64,000 nucleotides of DNA from assembly GCF_900129395.1 (NCBI RefSeq), contig NZ_FQVP01000004.1, positions 124,001 to 188,000 of the forward strand, in the 5' to 3' direction. Both the position numbers and the translations under genes were made by a program. This DNA comes from Pseudosulfitobacter pseudonitzschiae (GTDB lineage: Bacteria > Pseudomonadota > Alphaproteobacteria > Rhodobacterales > Rhodobacteraceae). Shown in pieces: positions 16,410 to 23,641 of the stretch (the stretch's first letter is position 1; every line of letters begins with the position of its first letter). The notes under the pieces were generated by a model, which was not told the origin of the DNA, ran no database searches, and saw nothing but the letters and a program-made list of their open reading frames with translations.

Positions 16410-17800
16410 GCCGTTTCTCCATGCTGGTGTTGGTCGTCACGTCGGGCCATATCCTTGGTCCATCCGCGCGTTTTTCCGGGGTTCATCAGGCCGTAAGGGT
16501 CAGCCCGTTTTTTGAAATCAATCTGCGATGTGTCGATTTCCTTCATGCCGCCGTCTTCAATGGTGACGACATGGGGGTCGAAAATCGTGCAGCCGTCTGT
16601 TTCTTCCAGCTCTGCAATCAGACGGTACATGTCGTCCTTGCCGCGATAGCGCACCAGCGGCAGGGCAAAGATCTGGATGTCGCCGTCCTGACGCGCCATT
16701 TCGTGGTGCCAGAACATATCGTCGCCGTGGCGCGCCATCTGGCGCATCACCAGATCAACGTCGAACGGGCGCGGATAGGCGACTTGCAGGTACGTCCAGC
16801 CCGGATCGACCTTGAGCGCCTGCAAGGTGGTGTGGTTCCAGCCGCATTCGTAAGCCGGTTGCAGACCTTCCGCGCGGATCTGGTCCTTGGTCATGGCAAA
16901 GGACACGCGCCCGCCCTGCGCTTCGGCCTGCGCCGTGAAACGGTCCATTTCGTCCGGTGCCACCATCGCAAAGATCGCATCCCGGTCGGCGGGGAACAGA
17001 TCGCCGAACTTGGTGTAATAGGGGGCAAAGCGCCGCTCGACCGCAGTCAGCAGGTAACAGTCCATCCCGTCCTTTTGCGCCTGGGTGGCAAAGTTCAGGG
17101 CGTGGTCATAGCCGTCGAACAGTGCCGCTGTATGAATCCAGTCGGTCCGGGGTGTTAAGGCCAGACCCAGTTCCACCATGATCCCGTTGGTGCCAAAGGC
17201 GTGCTGCACCTTCTGGATCTCGTCGCCGTGCAGTTCGATTACCTGCGGGTCTTCCTCGACCGTGATCACCTTGACGTAGCTGACGTTGCCGGGGTCGCGC
17301 AGCATCCCGTGGCGCAGCGACCCGATGCCGCCCGAGCCACCGGCCAGAAACCCGCCAATCGTCGCCATCTGGCGGGTCGACGGGTACATCAACAGCTCTT
17401 GCCCCGTTTCATGCGCCGCATCGTCCAGCCGCGAAATCCGCGCACCGGCCTGCACACGCACGTGGCCCGGTGTGATCTCCAGAACCTTGTCCAGACGGGT
17501 CAGGTCCATGATCACCCCGCCCTCCATCGGCACGCACTGACCATAGTTGCCCGTACCACCGCCGCGCAGGGTCAGGGGCAGCTTGTGCTTCGCAATCAGC
17601 GATGCCACCTGCATCACCTCGTCGACCGACTGCGGGATCACCAGCAGGTCGCCGATCTTGTCCTTCAACTGGTCGTTCAGGATCGGGCTGTACCAGAAAT
17701 AGTCGCGCGACCGCGCTTCCAGATGCTTTTGGCCATCGTGAAAGCGGATGTCGCCCAGTGCGGCCTTGAATGCGGTCAGATCGGAGGTGTGGGACATCAT
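16406..17800 (-). CDS. FAD-binding oxidoreductase of the GlcD/vanillyl-alcohol-oxidase fold
   Basis: The 464-residue protein has the PCMH-type FAD domain. LTLRGGGTGNYGQCVPMEGGV (about residues 76-96) is the pyrophosphate loop, followed by IMDLTRLDKVLEI, VQAGARI and ATIGGFLAGGSGGIGSLRHG. The C-terminus ends with DPYGLMNPGKTRGW, typical of GlcD-type oxidases. Such enzymes oxidize hydroxy acids, lactones or amines. In this operon the protein sits between a cytosine-deaminase-like enzyme and an ABC binding protein, so it probably oxidizes an imported heterocycle or its product. It overlaps both neighbours by 4 bp. Confidence 0.82.
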   Translation of the reverse strand: MMSHTSDLTAFKAALGDIRFHDGQKHLEARSRDYFWYSPILNDQLKDKIGDLLVIPQSVDEVMQVASLIAKHKLPLTLRGGGTGNYGQCVPMEGGVIMDLTRLDKVLEITPGHVRVQAGARISRLDDAAHETGQELLMYPSTRQMATIGGFLAGGSGGIGSLRHGMLRDPGNVSYVKVITVEEDPQVIELHGDEIQKVQHAFGTNGIMVELGLALTPRTDWIHTAALFDGYDHALNFATQAQKDGMDCYLLTAVERRFAPYYTKFGDLFPADRDAIFAMVAPDEMDRFTAQAEAQGGRVSFAMTKDQIRAEGLQPAYECGWNHTTLQALKVDPGWTYLQVAYPRPFDVDLVMRQMARHGDDMFWHHEMARQDGDIQIFALPLVRYRGKDDMYRLIAELEETDGCTIFDPHVVTIEDGGMKEIDTSQIDFKKRADPYGLMNPGKTRGWTKDMARRDDQHQHGETA

Positions 17801-18972
17801 TTGTCTCCTTGAAAGGGGGGCAGAACCGCGCCGTCACGCCAGACACGCCGCACCGCAGTGGGGCGGCTGATCACGTCGTTCAGGTCGGTCGCGTCAAAGT
17901 GGATAAAGTCGGCAGGGCCGCCGACGCGCAGGGTCAGGTCGTGGCCCATCCATGCGGCGGGCCGTGCACTGATGGCATCCAGCCAGTCCTCGGGCGGCAA
18001 ATGGCCCATCAGCACGCCCATGCGCAAAACCTCGATCAGGTCATAGTCGCCATAGGGAAAGAACCCGTCGCGCACATTGTCCGACCCCAGCATGACCGGA
18101 ACGCCGGCAGCATCAGCCTCTTGCAGGGGCGCAAGACCGCGCAAGCGGGGGGTGCGGCCCGCGCCTGCGTCCTGAAGATAGCTGTTGGCGCCGGGCAGGA
18201 CGGTCAGACCAATGCCTGCCTCGGCAGCGCGGCCAAGAAGGGTTTCAACCTGCGACACGTCGCGCACCGACAGCGAACACCCATGCCCGCACAGCACACG
18301 GCCGGCCATGCCGCGTTTGGCCGTTTCGTCGATGATCGCGTCGATGCCACGGGCGTCCACGTCCAGCCCTTCGTCGACATGGAAATCAAGGTGCAGATCG
18401 TGCGCCTCGGCCAGATCGAACAGGGTGGCGATATGTGCCGCCAGATCGTCGTTGCGGTAAACGAACGCGCCCAGAATACCGCCGTCACGGCGCAGCACCG
18501 GCGCGATGGCGGTACCGATCCGCGCCAGATCGTCCAGACGGGTCAGCGACGACAGTTGCAGCTCAACCCGCCCTTGCCAGTCCTGCGCGAGTTCGGTCAG
18601 CACGTGCCAACCGCGCGGCGCGTCGGCATAGGACCAATCCACATGGCTGCGCATCAGCGCGGTGCCGTGGTGATAGGCCTTGGCCAGACCCAATGACGCG
18701 CGGTGGCGCAGGTCGTCGTCGGTCCAACGCGCGGCGTCCTGCCCCATCATCTCGATCGCATCGAACAGCGACTGCGCGCGATGTGGCATACGCGGCGCGG
18801 TCATCGTCTTGTCCAGATGGGTGTGAATGTCCGCCAACAGCGGCATGACGTAGCCGCCGCCGCCCGTCGTCGCGGGGCGCAGCGCGGTGATGCGCCCCGC
18901 GTCCTGTTCCAGATCCCAAAAGCCGCTGTGACCGGCCAAAGTGATCCCTTTTAGGTGCATACTGTCCGTCAT
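17797..18972 (-). CDS. Cytosine-deaminase-like amidohydrolase
   Basis: The 391-residue protein has the CodA-type amidohydrolase metal site. ADIHTHLDKT gives the two N-terminal His, DFHVDEGLD a metal His and the catalytic Glu, GHGCSL the next His, and LGSDNVRDGFFPYGDYD the final Asp in the form typical of cytosine deaminase relatives. Members deaminate cytosine, creatinine, isoguanine or other cyclic amidines. With a creatininase-family gene in the same operon, creatinine-like or pyrimidine-like rings are both reasonable substrates. The start at 18972 follows AGGGCGG and is 5 bp from the permease stop; the open frame upstream of it overlaps the permease gene and is not used. Confidence 0.84.
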   Translation of the reverse strand: MTDSMHLKGITLAGHSGFWDLEQDAGRITALRPATTGGGGYVMPLLADIHTHLDKTMTAPRMPHRAQSLFDAIEMMGQDAARWTDDDLRHRASLGLAKAYHHGTALMRSHVDWSYADAPRGWHVLTELAQDWQGRVELQLSSLTRLDDLARIGTAIAPVLRRDGGILGAFVYRNDDLAAHIATLFDLAEAHDLHLDFHVDEGLDVDARGIDAIIDETAKRGMAGRVLCGHGCSLSVRDVSQVETLLGRAAEAGIGLTVLPGANSYLQDAGAGRTPRLRGLAPLQEADAAGVPVMLGSDNVRDGFFPYGDYDLIEVLRMGVLMGHLPPEDWLDAISARPAAWMGHDLTLRVGGPADFIHFDATDLNDVISRPTAVRRVWRDGAVLPPFQGDK

Positions 18973-18977
18973 CCGCC

Positions 18978-19826
18978 CTATCTCTCGCGCTTGATCTCGC
19001 TCTCGTGCCAATGGCCAAGAACGGCGCGCGACAGCCACGCGGTGATCAGGAAAATGCCGACGCCCAACACCGACACCAGGAACAACGCTGCAAACATGCG
19101 CGGGATCTCGTTGCGAAAGCTGGACTCGAGGATGCGCGAGGCAAGCCCGGTGTTCTGCCCTGCGGTGCCTGCCACAAACTCGGCCACCACCGCGCCGATC
19201 AGCGCCAGGCCGCCCGCGATTTTCAGCGCGGCCATGAAATAGGGCAACGCCGAGGGGATCAGCAGATACCGCAAACGCTGCCACGGGGTCGCCTGATACA
19301 GGCGGAACATGTCACGCAGGTTGTGGTCGGCGCTGCGCAGGCCGATGGCCGTGTTCGACAGGATTGGGAAAAACGCCACGATCCACGCGCAGATCAACAG
19401 GGCAACAAAGGTGTTGCTGACATAGATCAGGATCAGCGGTGCGATGGCGACCACCGGCGTGACCTGAAGGATCACGGCAAAGGGAAACAGGCTCATCTCG
19501 ATGGGACGCGACAGGGCAAACAACATGCCCAGCGCCACGCCGCCCACAATCGCCAGCGCCAGTGCCATCAGCGTCAGCTTGACGGTGAACATCGCGCTTT
19601 GCATCAGGCTGGACCAATCGGTCACCAGCGTCTTGGCGATCAGGCTGGGCGCAGGAATCAGGTAATGCGGCACCGCGTTGTACCAGACCAGGAATTCCCA
19701 CAGGCCCAGCGCAACGGCAATGGCGGTGATGGGCAGGATATACTGCAACCGGCGCTCGCGGCGTTCGCGCAGGATACGCGGGTCAAGCTGCGCGGCGGCC
19801 GGGGTATCAGTGGTTAAGTTCGACAT
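18978..19826 (-). CDS. ABC transporter permease, SsuC/TauC/ThiX type
   Basis: The 282-residue protein is a BPD_transp_1-type permease with about six membrane segments (for example ILPITAIAVALGLWEFLVW, FTVKLTLMALALAIVGGVALGML, FVALLICAWIVAFFPIL). The EAA loop region RLYQATPWQRLRYLLIPSALPYFMAALKIAGGLA contacts the ATPase. It is encoded between the ATPase gene (20-bp overlap) and the deaminase gene and should import the ligand of the NMT1-like binding protein at 15399-16409. Confidence 0.88.
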   Translation of the reverse strand: MSNLTTDTPAAAQLDPRILRERRERRLQYILPITAIAVALGLWEFLVWYNAVPHYLIPAPSLIAKTLVTDWSSLMQSAMFTVKLTLMALALAIVGGVALGMLFALSRPIEMSLFPFAVILQVTPVVAIAPLILIYVSNTFVALLICAWIVAFFPILSNTAIGLRSADHNLRDMFRLYQATPWQRLRYLLIPSALPYFMAALKIAGGLALIGAVVAEFVAGTAGQNTGLASRILESSFRNEIPRMFAALFLVSVLGVGIFLITAWLSRAVLGHWHESEIKRER

Positions 19827-20607
19827 GATCCATGGTCCCTTCCAAAGCTTTGCTGACGGTGCGGCAGCTTTCGGCGTATTCCGGTGACATCCGGTAGGCG
19901 GCGTTGCGCGGATAGCCTCCGCTCAGCGCGATGTCGTGCACCACGCGCCCCGGACGGGCGGCCATGACCACGACGCGGCTGGACAGATAGACGGATTCAA
20001 AAACCGAATGGGTGACGAAAATCACCGTCAGCCCCAGCGACTTCCACAGCGACAGCACCTCGTCGTTCAGCTTGGTGCGCGACATCTCGTCCAGCGCGGC
20101 AAAGGGTTCGTCCATCAGCAACAGCTTCGGCTTGGTCACCATCGCGCGGGCGATGGACACGCGCATTTTCATGCCGCCCGACAGTTCGCGTGGATAGGAC
20201 CTGGCGAAATTCGCCAGCCCCACCATCGACAGCGCCTCTTCGACGCGGACGCGGCCTTCGACCTTGCCGACGCCTTGCAGTTTCAGGGGCAGATAGACGT
20301 TTTCGTAAACCGTGGCCCACGGCATCAGCGTCGCCTCTTGAAAGACATAGCCGATGTCGCTGCCCGCGTTGCCTTCGCCCGGACGGTGGCCGTTGACGGT
20401 GATCGTGCCCCGCGAGACGGACAGCAGCCCCGAGATCATTTTCAACGCCGTGCTTTTGCCGCAGCCCGAGGGGCCGAGAAAGCTGACAAATTCGCCTTGC
20501 TGGATTGTCAGCGACATATCCCGCACGGCGACGGTGCCGTTGCCGAACTGTTTGTCGACGCCGCGCATGTCGATCAGCGGCGTTCCGGTTTCGGAGGTGT
20601 GTGCCAT
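19807..20607 (-). CDS. ABC transporter ATP-binding protein, SsuB/TauB/ThiZ type
   Basis: The 266-residue protein has Walker A GPSGCGKST, Q-loop YVFQEATLMPW, signature LSGGMKMRVSIARA, Walker B LLLMDEPFAALDE and the switch His in VIFVTHSVFES. The Q-loop and HSVFESVYL segment are typical of importers of the nitrate/sulfonate/pyrimidine group. It is in one block with the permease and NMT1-like binding protein. Its stop overlaps the permease start by 20 bp, and it begins 3 bp after the creatininase-family stop. Confidence 0.9.
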   Translation of the reverse strand: MAHTSETGTPLIDMRGVDKQFGNGTVAVRDMSLTIQQGEFVSFLGPSGCGKSTALKMISGLLSVSRGTITVNGHRPGEGNAGSDIGYVFQEATLMPWATVYENVYLPLKLQGVGKVEGRVRVEEALSMVGLANFARSYPRELSGGMKMRVSIARAMVTKPKLLLMDEPFAALDEMSRTKLNDEVLSLWKSLGLTVIFVTHSVFESVYLSSRVVVMAARPGRVVHDIALSGGYPRNAAYRMSPEYAESCRTVSKALEGTMDHVELNH

Positions 20608-20610
20608 CTA

Positions 20611-21411
20611 TCAGACCTTTGGTTTTCTGTGCAGCCAGTCGGCGGGCATGGCGTCAATCTCGGCCATCGCCTCGACCAGCCGCGCAACCGCGTGATCCAG
20701 CGTCGCCTCGCCCTTGGCGGCGGTGGCCAGGTGCGCCTCGCCGCAGGCGCCTGCGGGGCTCAGGTCCTGGGTTTTCCATGCAGGTTTGCAGGCACGGCCA
20801 AGACCCAGATGCTTGGTCCCTTCGAACAGGTCCTGACCGCGTGACCGGAAATCGCGGGCATGGCGCATGTCCACGTTGCCCGCGTCCAGCGCCAGCATCA
20901 CCGACGTTTCCATATCACCCGCGTGAATGCCGTGGGTGCGTTCCGTTTCGGAATACATCCCCTCGGGCATTCCAAAGCCGAACCAGTTGACCGAAAACGC
21001 CAGCATATCGTGCGAGATGCGCAATTGCCGCGCGACGATGTCCATCACCGGAATGTTGCCGCCGTGTCCGTTCAGCAGCACCAGCTTGTGCACCCCTGCC
21101 CGCGCCACGCTGGCCCCGATTTCGGTCAGCACGCGGATCAGGGTTTCCGCCGACAGGGTCAGGGTGCCGGGAAAGTCGATGTGTTCATCGCTTTTGCACA
21201 CGGCCTGCGTGGGCAGGAAAATGACCGGACTGTCATCGGGCAGCGCATCGGCCAGACGGCGCGCCACGCCGGTCACGGTGCAGGTGTCGACTGACATGGG
21301 CAGGTGCGGCCCGTGCTGTTCAATCGCCCCGATGGGCAGCACCGCGATCAGACGGTCATGGTCCAGCGCTGCGAATTCGCGTTGGCTGTGATCGGCCCAG
21401 TACCGTTTCAT
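20611..21411 (-). CDS. Creatininase-family amidohydrolase
   Basis: The 266-residue protein carries the creatininase-family metal residues: PIGAIEQHGPHLPMSVDT (Glu, His and Asp), LLNGHGGN (His) and HAGDMETSVML (Glu). Creatininase opens the creatinine ring; relatives hydrolyse formamides in riboflavin and F420 metabolism or other lactams. This is the first gene of an operon running to 15399 (ABC importer, deaminase, FAD oxidase), with a RutR-like operator 79 bp before its start. A ring-opening step in heterocycle catabolism is the most economical reading. Confidence 0.82.
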   Translation of the reverse strand: MKRYWADHSQREFAALDHDRLIAVLPIGAIEQHGPHLPMSVDTCTVTGVARRLADALPDDSPVIFLPTQAVCKSDEHIDFPGTLTLSAETLIRVLTEIGASVARAGVHKLVLLNGHGGNIPVMDIVARQLRISHDMLAFSVNWFGFGMPEGMYSETERTHGIHAGDMETSVMLALDAGNVDMRHARDFRSRGQDLFEGTKHLGLGRACKPAWKTQDLSPAGACGEAHLATAAKGEATLDHAVARLVEAMAEIDAMPADWLHRKPKV

Positions 21412-21489
21412 ACCGGCACCCTGCGGAACATCTTTTTCAGACTGATAAAGGTCATAGGCCCCCCTGTTTTAAGGCAGCCTAGGTATCTT

Positions 21490-21505
21490 CATACCAATTG
21501 GTCAA
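21490..21505 (-). promoter_or_regulatory. RutR-like operator upstream of the creatininase operon
   Basis: Read on the minus strand the site is TTGACCA-AT-TGGTATG, compared with the RutR consensus TTGACCA-NN-TGGTCAA. The left half is perfect, the centre ACCAATTGGT is a perfect palindrome, and only the last three bases differ. It lies 79 bp before the creatininase-family start, and the operon's own block encodes a RutR-like regulator. Confidence 0.6.
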
Positions 21506-21556
21506 ACTATTTGTTCAGGTTTTTTCAAGGCAACGCTGAATCCCCGCGCATCTGCC

Positions 21557-21593
21557 CAAAAAAGAAACAGGCGCGCGCAACAGCACGCGCACC
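21557..21593 (-). terminator. Intrinsic terminator after the IclR gene
   Basis: On the minus strand GGTGCGCG, an eight-base loop, then CGCGCGCC (eight pairs, one wobble) is followed by TGTTTCTTTTTT. It begins 52 bp after the IclR stop codon and insulates the downstream creatininase operon. Confidence 0.75.
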
Positions 21594-21644
21594 AGGTGGC
21601 AAATTTGACTGTAAAACATGCAATGCCGCCCCGGCAGGTCCGGA

Positions 21645-22400
21645 TCAGCGCGGGCCGGTGTATCCCAAGGCGGATGAAATCGCAGAGGCCGCCGCAACCA
21701 GGTGCGGGCTGAAGGCGTCCAGCTCTTCGCGTTTGACACGGGTGTCGGGGCCGGACACGCCAATCGCACCGGCCAGATCGCCATTGGGTCCAAGGATCGC
21801 ACAGGCACAGGCCGCGATACCGGCGCGCCATTCGCCGTGTGGCACCACCGCAAAACCGGTCGCCCGCACCTCTTCTATGGCGCGGTGAAGCTGGTCCATT
21901 GTCGTGATGGTGGTTGGCGTAAAGCTTTGAAACCGGTTGTGATACCGTTCCAGGTAGGCATCGGGCATCCGCGCCAGCATCGCCTTGCCCGTCGCCATCG
22001 TATAGGCCGGCGCGCGTTGGCCCACATGGGTGTGGGCGCGGATGTGGTGGCTGCTTTCGATCTTGTCCAGATAGACAACGTCCATGTCGTCCAGAACCGA
22101 CAGGTGCACCGTTTCACCGGTCAGCGCCGCCAGACGTTCCATTGCCGGACGCGCCACCTTGGTCAGGTCCAGCCGGCGGATCACATGGCTGCCCAGTTCC
22201 CAGATCTTGGTGCCCAGCGCATAGGTGCTGTATTGCGGGTCCTGGTGGACATATCCCTGTGCCACCAACGTCGCCAACAGCCGGTGCACGTTGCTTTTGG
22301 TCAGGCCCAGTTCAGCGGCAAGTTCGGTGACGCCGCGCGGCTTCTCGCTGTGCGCAAGCGCCTCGATCAGGCGCAACCCCTTGATAAATGCCTTGTCCAT
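21645..22400 (-). CDS. IclR family transcriptional regulator
   Basis: The 251-residue protein has the IclR winged helix-turn-helix at the N-terminus (GVTELAAELGLTKSNVHRLLATLVAQGYV) and an IclR effector domain (TGETVHLSVLDDMDVVYLDKIES, GQRAPAYTMATGKAMLA, IAACACAILGPNGDLAGAIGVSGP). IclR proteins usually repress or activate a nearby operon in response to a small acid. The best targets are the paired 17-bp palindromes at 26590-26606 and 26746-26762, which flank the promoters of the adjacent ABC importer and the large catabolic operon. A degenerate copy lies in front of the regulator itself. The start MDKAFIKG is chosen over the open frame reaching 22484. Confidence 0.88.
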   Translation of the reverse strand: MDKAFIKGLRLIEALAHSEKPRGVTELAAELGLTKSNVHRLLATLVAQGYVHQDPQYSTYALGTKIWELGSHVIRRLDLTKVARPAMERLAALTGETVHLSVLDDMDVVYLDKIESSHHIRAHTHVGQRAPAYTMATGKAMLARMPDAYLERYHNRFQSFTPTTITTMDQLHRAIEEVRATGFAVVPHGEWRAGIAACACAILGPNGDLAGAIGVSGPDTRVKREELDAFSPHLVAAASAISSALGYTGPR

Positions 22401-22404
22401 GACA

Positions 22405-22421
22405 GTTCTGTTACCTTGAAT
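22405..22421. promoter_or_regulatory. Possible degenerate IclR-type site before the iclR gene
   Basis: GTTC-N9-GAAT matches the GTTC-N9-GAAC pattern of the two better sites at 26590 and 26746 with one mismatch in the arms. It sits five bases before the IclR start codon. Chance occurrence is quite possible. Confidence 0.25.
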
Positions 22422-22517
22422 ATCACGCTGTGAACAGTGCATCGCGCAACAGGGTTCCGTAACGAAAAGGCGGCCACAGGACATCGCCCCGCAGCCGCCG
22501 ATCCTGTCATCTTCGGA

Positions 22518-23606
22518 TCATTTCGCCAGCAAGCTGTTCAGCTGCTCCTGACCGTACTCTTCGTTGGTCATGTTGCCCGATGCAGCCTGTGCGCCCCAGA
22601 ATTCCGGGCTCCATTCGATGGCTTTTTCCACGTTCTCGGGGTTGTTCGCCCAATACTTGCTGATCTCGGGGTCGGCCTTCTCGAACACCAGCGGCGACGG
22701 CAACGCCACCGGATAGGCCGAGGTCAGCTCTGCCGCCAGATCGGCGTCCAGACGCCACGACAGCAGCTTCAGCGCGTTGTCGTAGTTCGGCGCATCCTTG
22801 GGGATCGAGAAGAAGTCATAGTAGACAAAGCCCTGGTTCCACTCGACTTCGATCGGTGCACCCTCCAGCGCCAACAGCGATGTGGACCCGGTATAGGCCA
22901 TGCACATGTCCGCCTCGCCATCCAGCAAAAGCTGCGGCGGCTGCGCGGATGTGGTCCACCATTTGGTCACATGCGGTTTGATCTCTTCCAGCTTTTTCAG
23001 CGCGCGGTCCATGTCCAGCGGGTACAGGTCCTCTTTGGCGACACCGTCAGCCATCAAAGCGGCCTCCATGGTAAAACGCGGCCATGCAGGCAGGCACCGT
23101 TCGCCGGGAAATTTCTCAACATCCCAGAAATCCGCCCAGCTTTGGGGGACGTTGCCGTCTTTGTAGACATCGGTGTTATAGACCAGACCCACGCCGATGA
23201 CCTGCAAGGCGACGCCTTTGGGCCGTTTCAGGTTGTCGGGCATGGTGGCCAGCGTTTCCTTGGCGCTGTCCGACAGCTTGTCATAGTCGATGTCGGCAAG
23301 GCAGCAATCGCCCAGCAGTCCGACCTCTTGGTCAAAGATGAACGTCAGGTCCCACTCGGTCTTGCCCGCGTCCACCTGCGCCTTGATCCGGGGGCCGGAC
23401 CGGGCCTCTTGCACGGTGATCACGTCAATGCCGGTCTCGTCTTCGAAGCTGTCGTACATCACCGACCGCAAGGCATCGCCATAGCTGCCACCGGGGTCTT
23501 GCATGATGACCTCGCCATCGGCAGACGCAAATTGTGCGCCCCCCGCGAGCAAGGCTGCGGCGGCAAGCGCCGTCATGCCCATCTTTTTGATTTCTTTTAT
23601 AAACAT
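22518..23606 (-). CDS. ABC transporter extracellular solute-binding protein, PotD/spermidine type
   Basis: The 362-residue protein has a signal peptide ending near QFASA-DG (residue about 28) and a PotD/SBP_bac_8-like body: VIMQDPGGSYGDALRSVMYDSFEDETGIDV, then GLVYNTDVYKD, WADFWDVEKFPGERCLP and a C-terminal region with DALLLSWRLDAD-like ALKLLSWRLDADLAAELT. Such proteins bind polyamines, or in related groups amino acid derivatives and other small organic ligands. The start follows a strong AGGAGGAGG sequence. It is the last gene of the importer operon that starts at 26574. Confidence 0.88.
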   Translation of the reverse strand: MFIKEIKKMGMTALAAAALLAGGAQFASADGEVIMQDPGGSYGDALRSVMYDSFEDETGIDVITVQEARSGPRIKAQVDAGKTEWDLTFIFDQEVGLLGDCCLADIDYDKLSDSAKETLATMPDNLKRPKGVALQVIGVGLVYNTDVYKDGNVPQSWADFWDVEKFPGERCLPAWPRFTMEAALMADGVAKEDLYPLDMDRALKKLEEIKPHVTKWWTTSAQPPQLLLDGEADMCMAYTGSTSLLALEGAPIEVEWNQGFVYYDFFSIPKDAPNYDNALKLLSWRLDADLAAELTSAYPVALPSPLVFEKADPEISKYWANNPENVEKAIEWSPEFWGAQAASGNMTNEEYGQEQLNSLLAK

Positions 23607-23641
23607 GGTCTTCTCCTCCTCCTGTGTTGTCTTTGGGTCGT

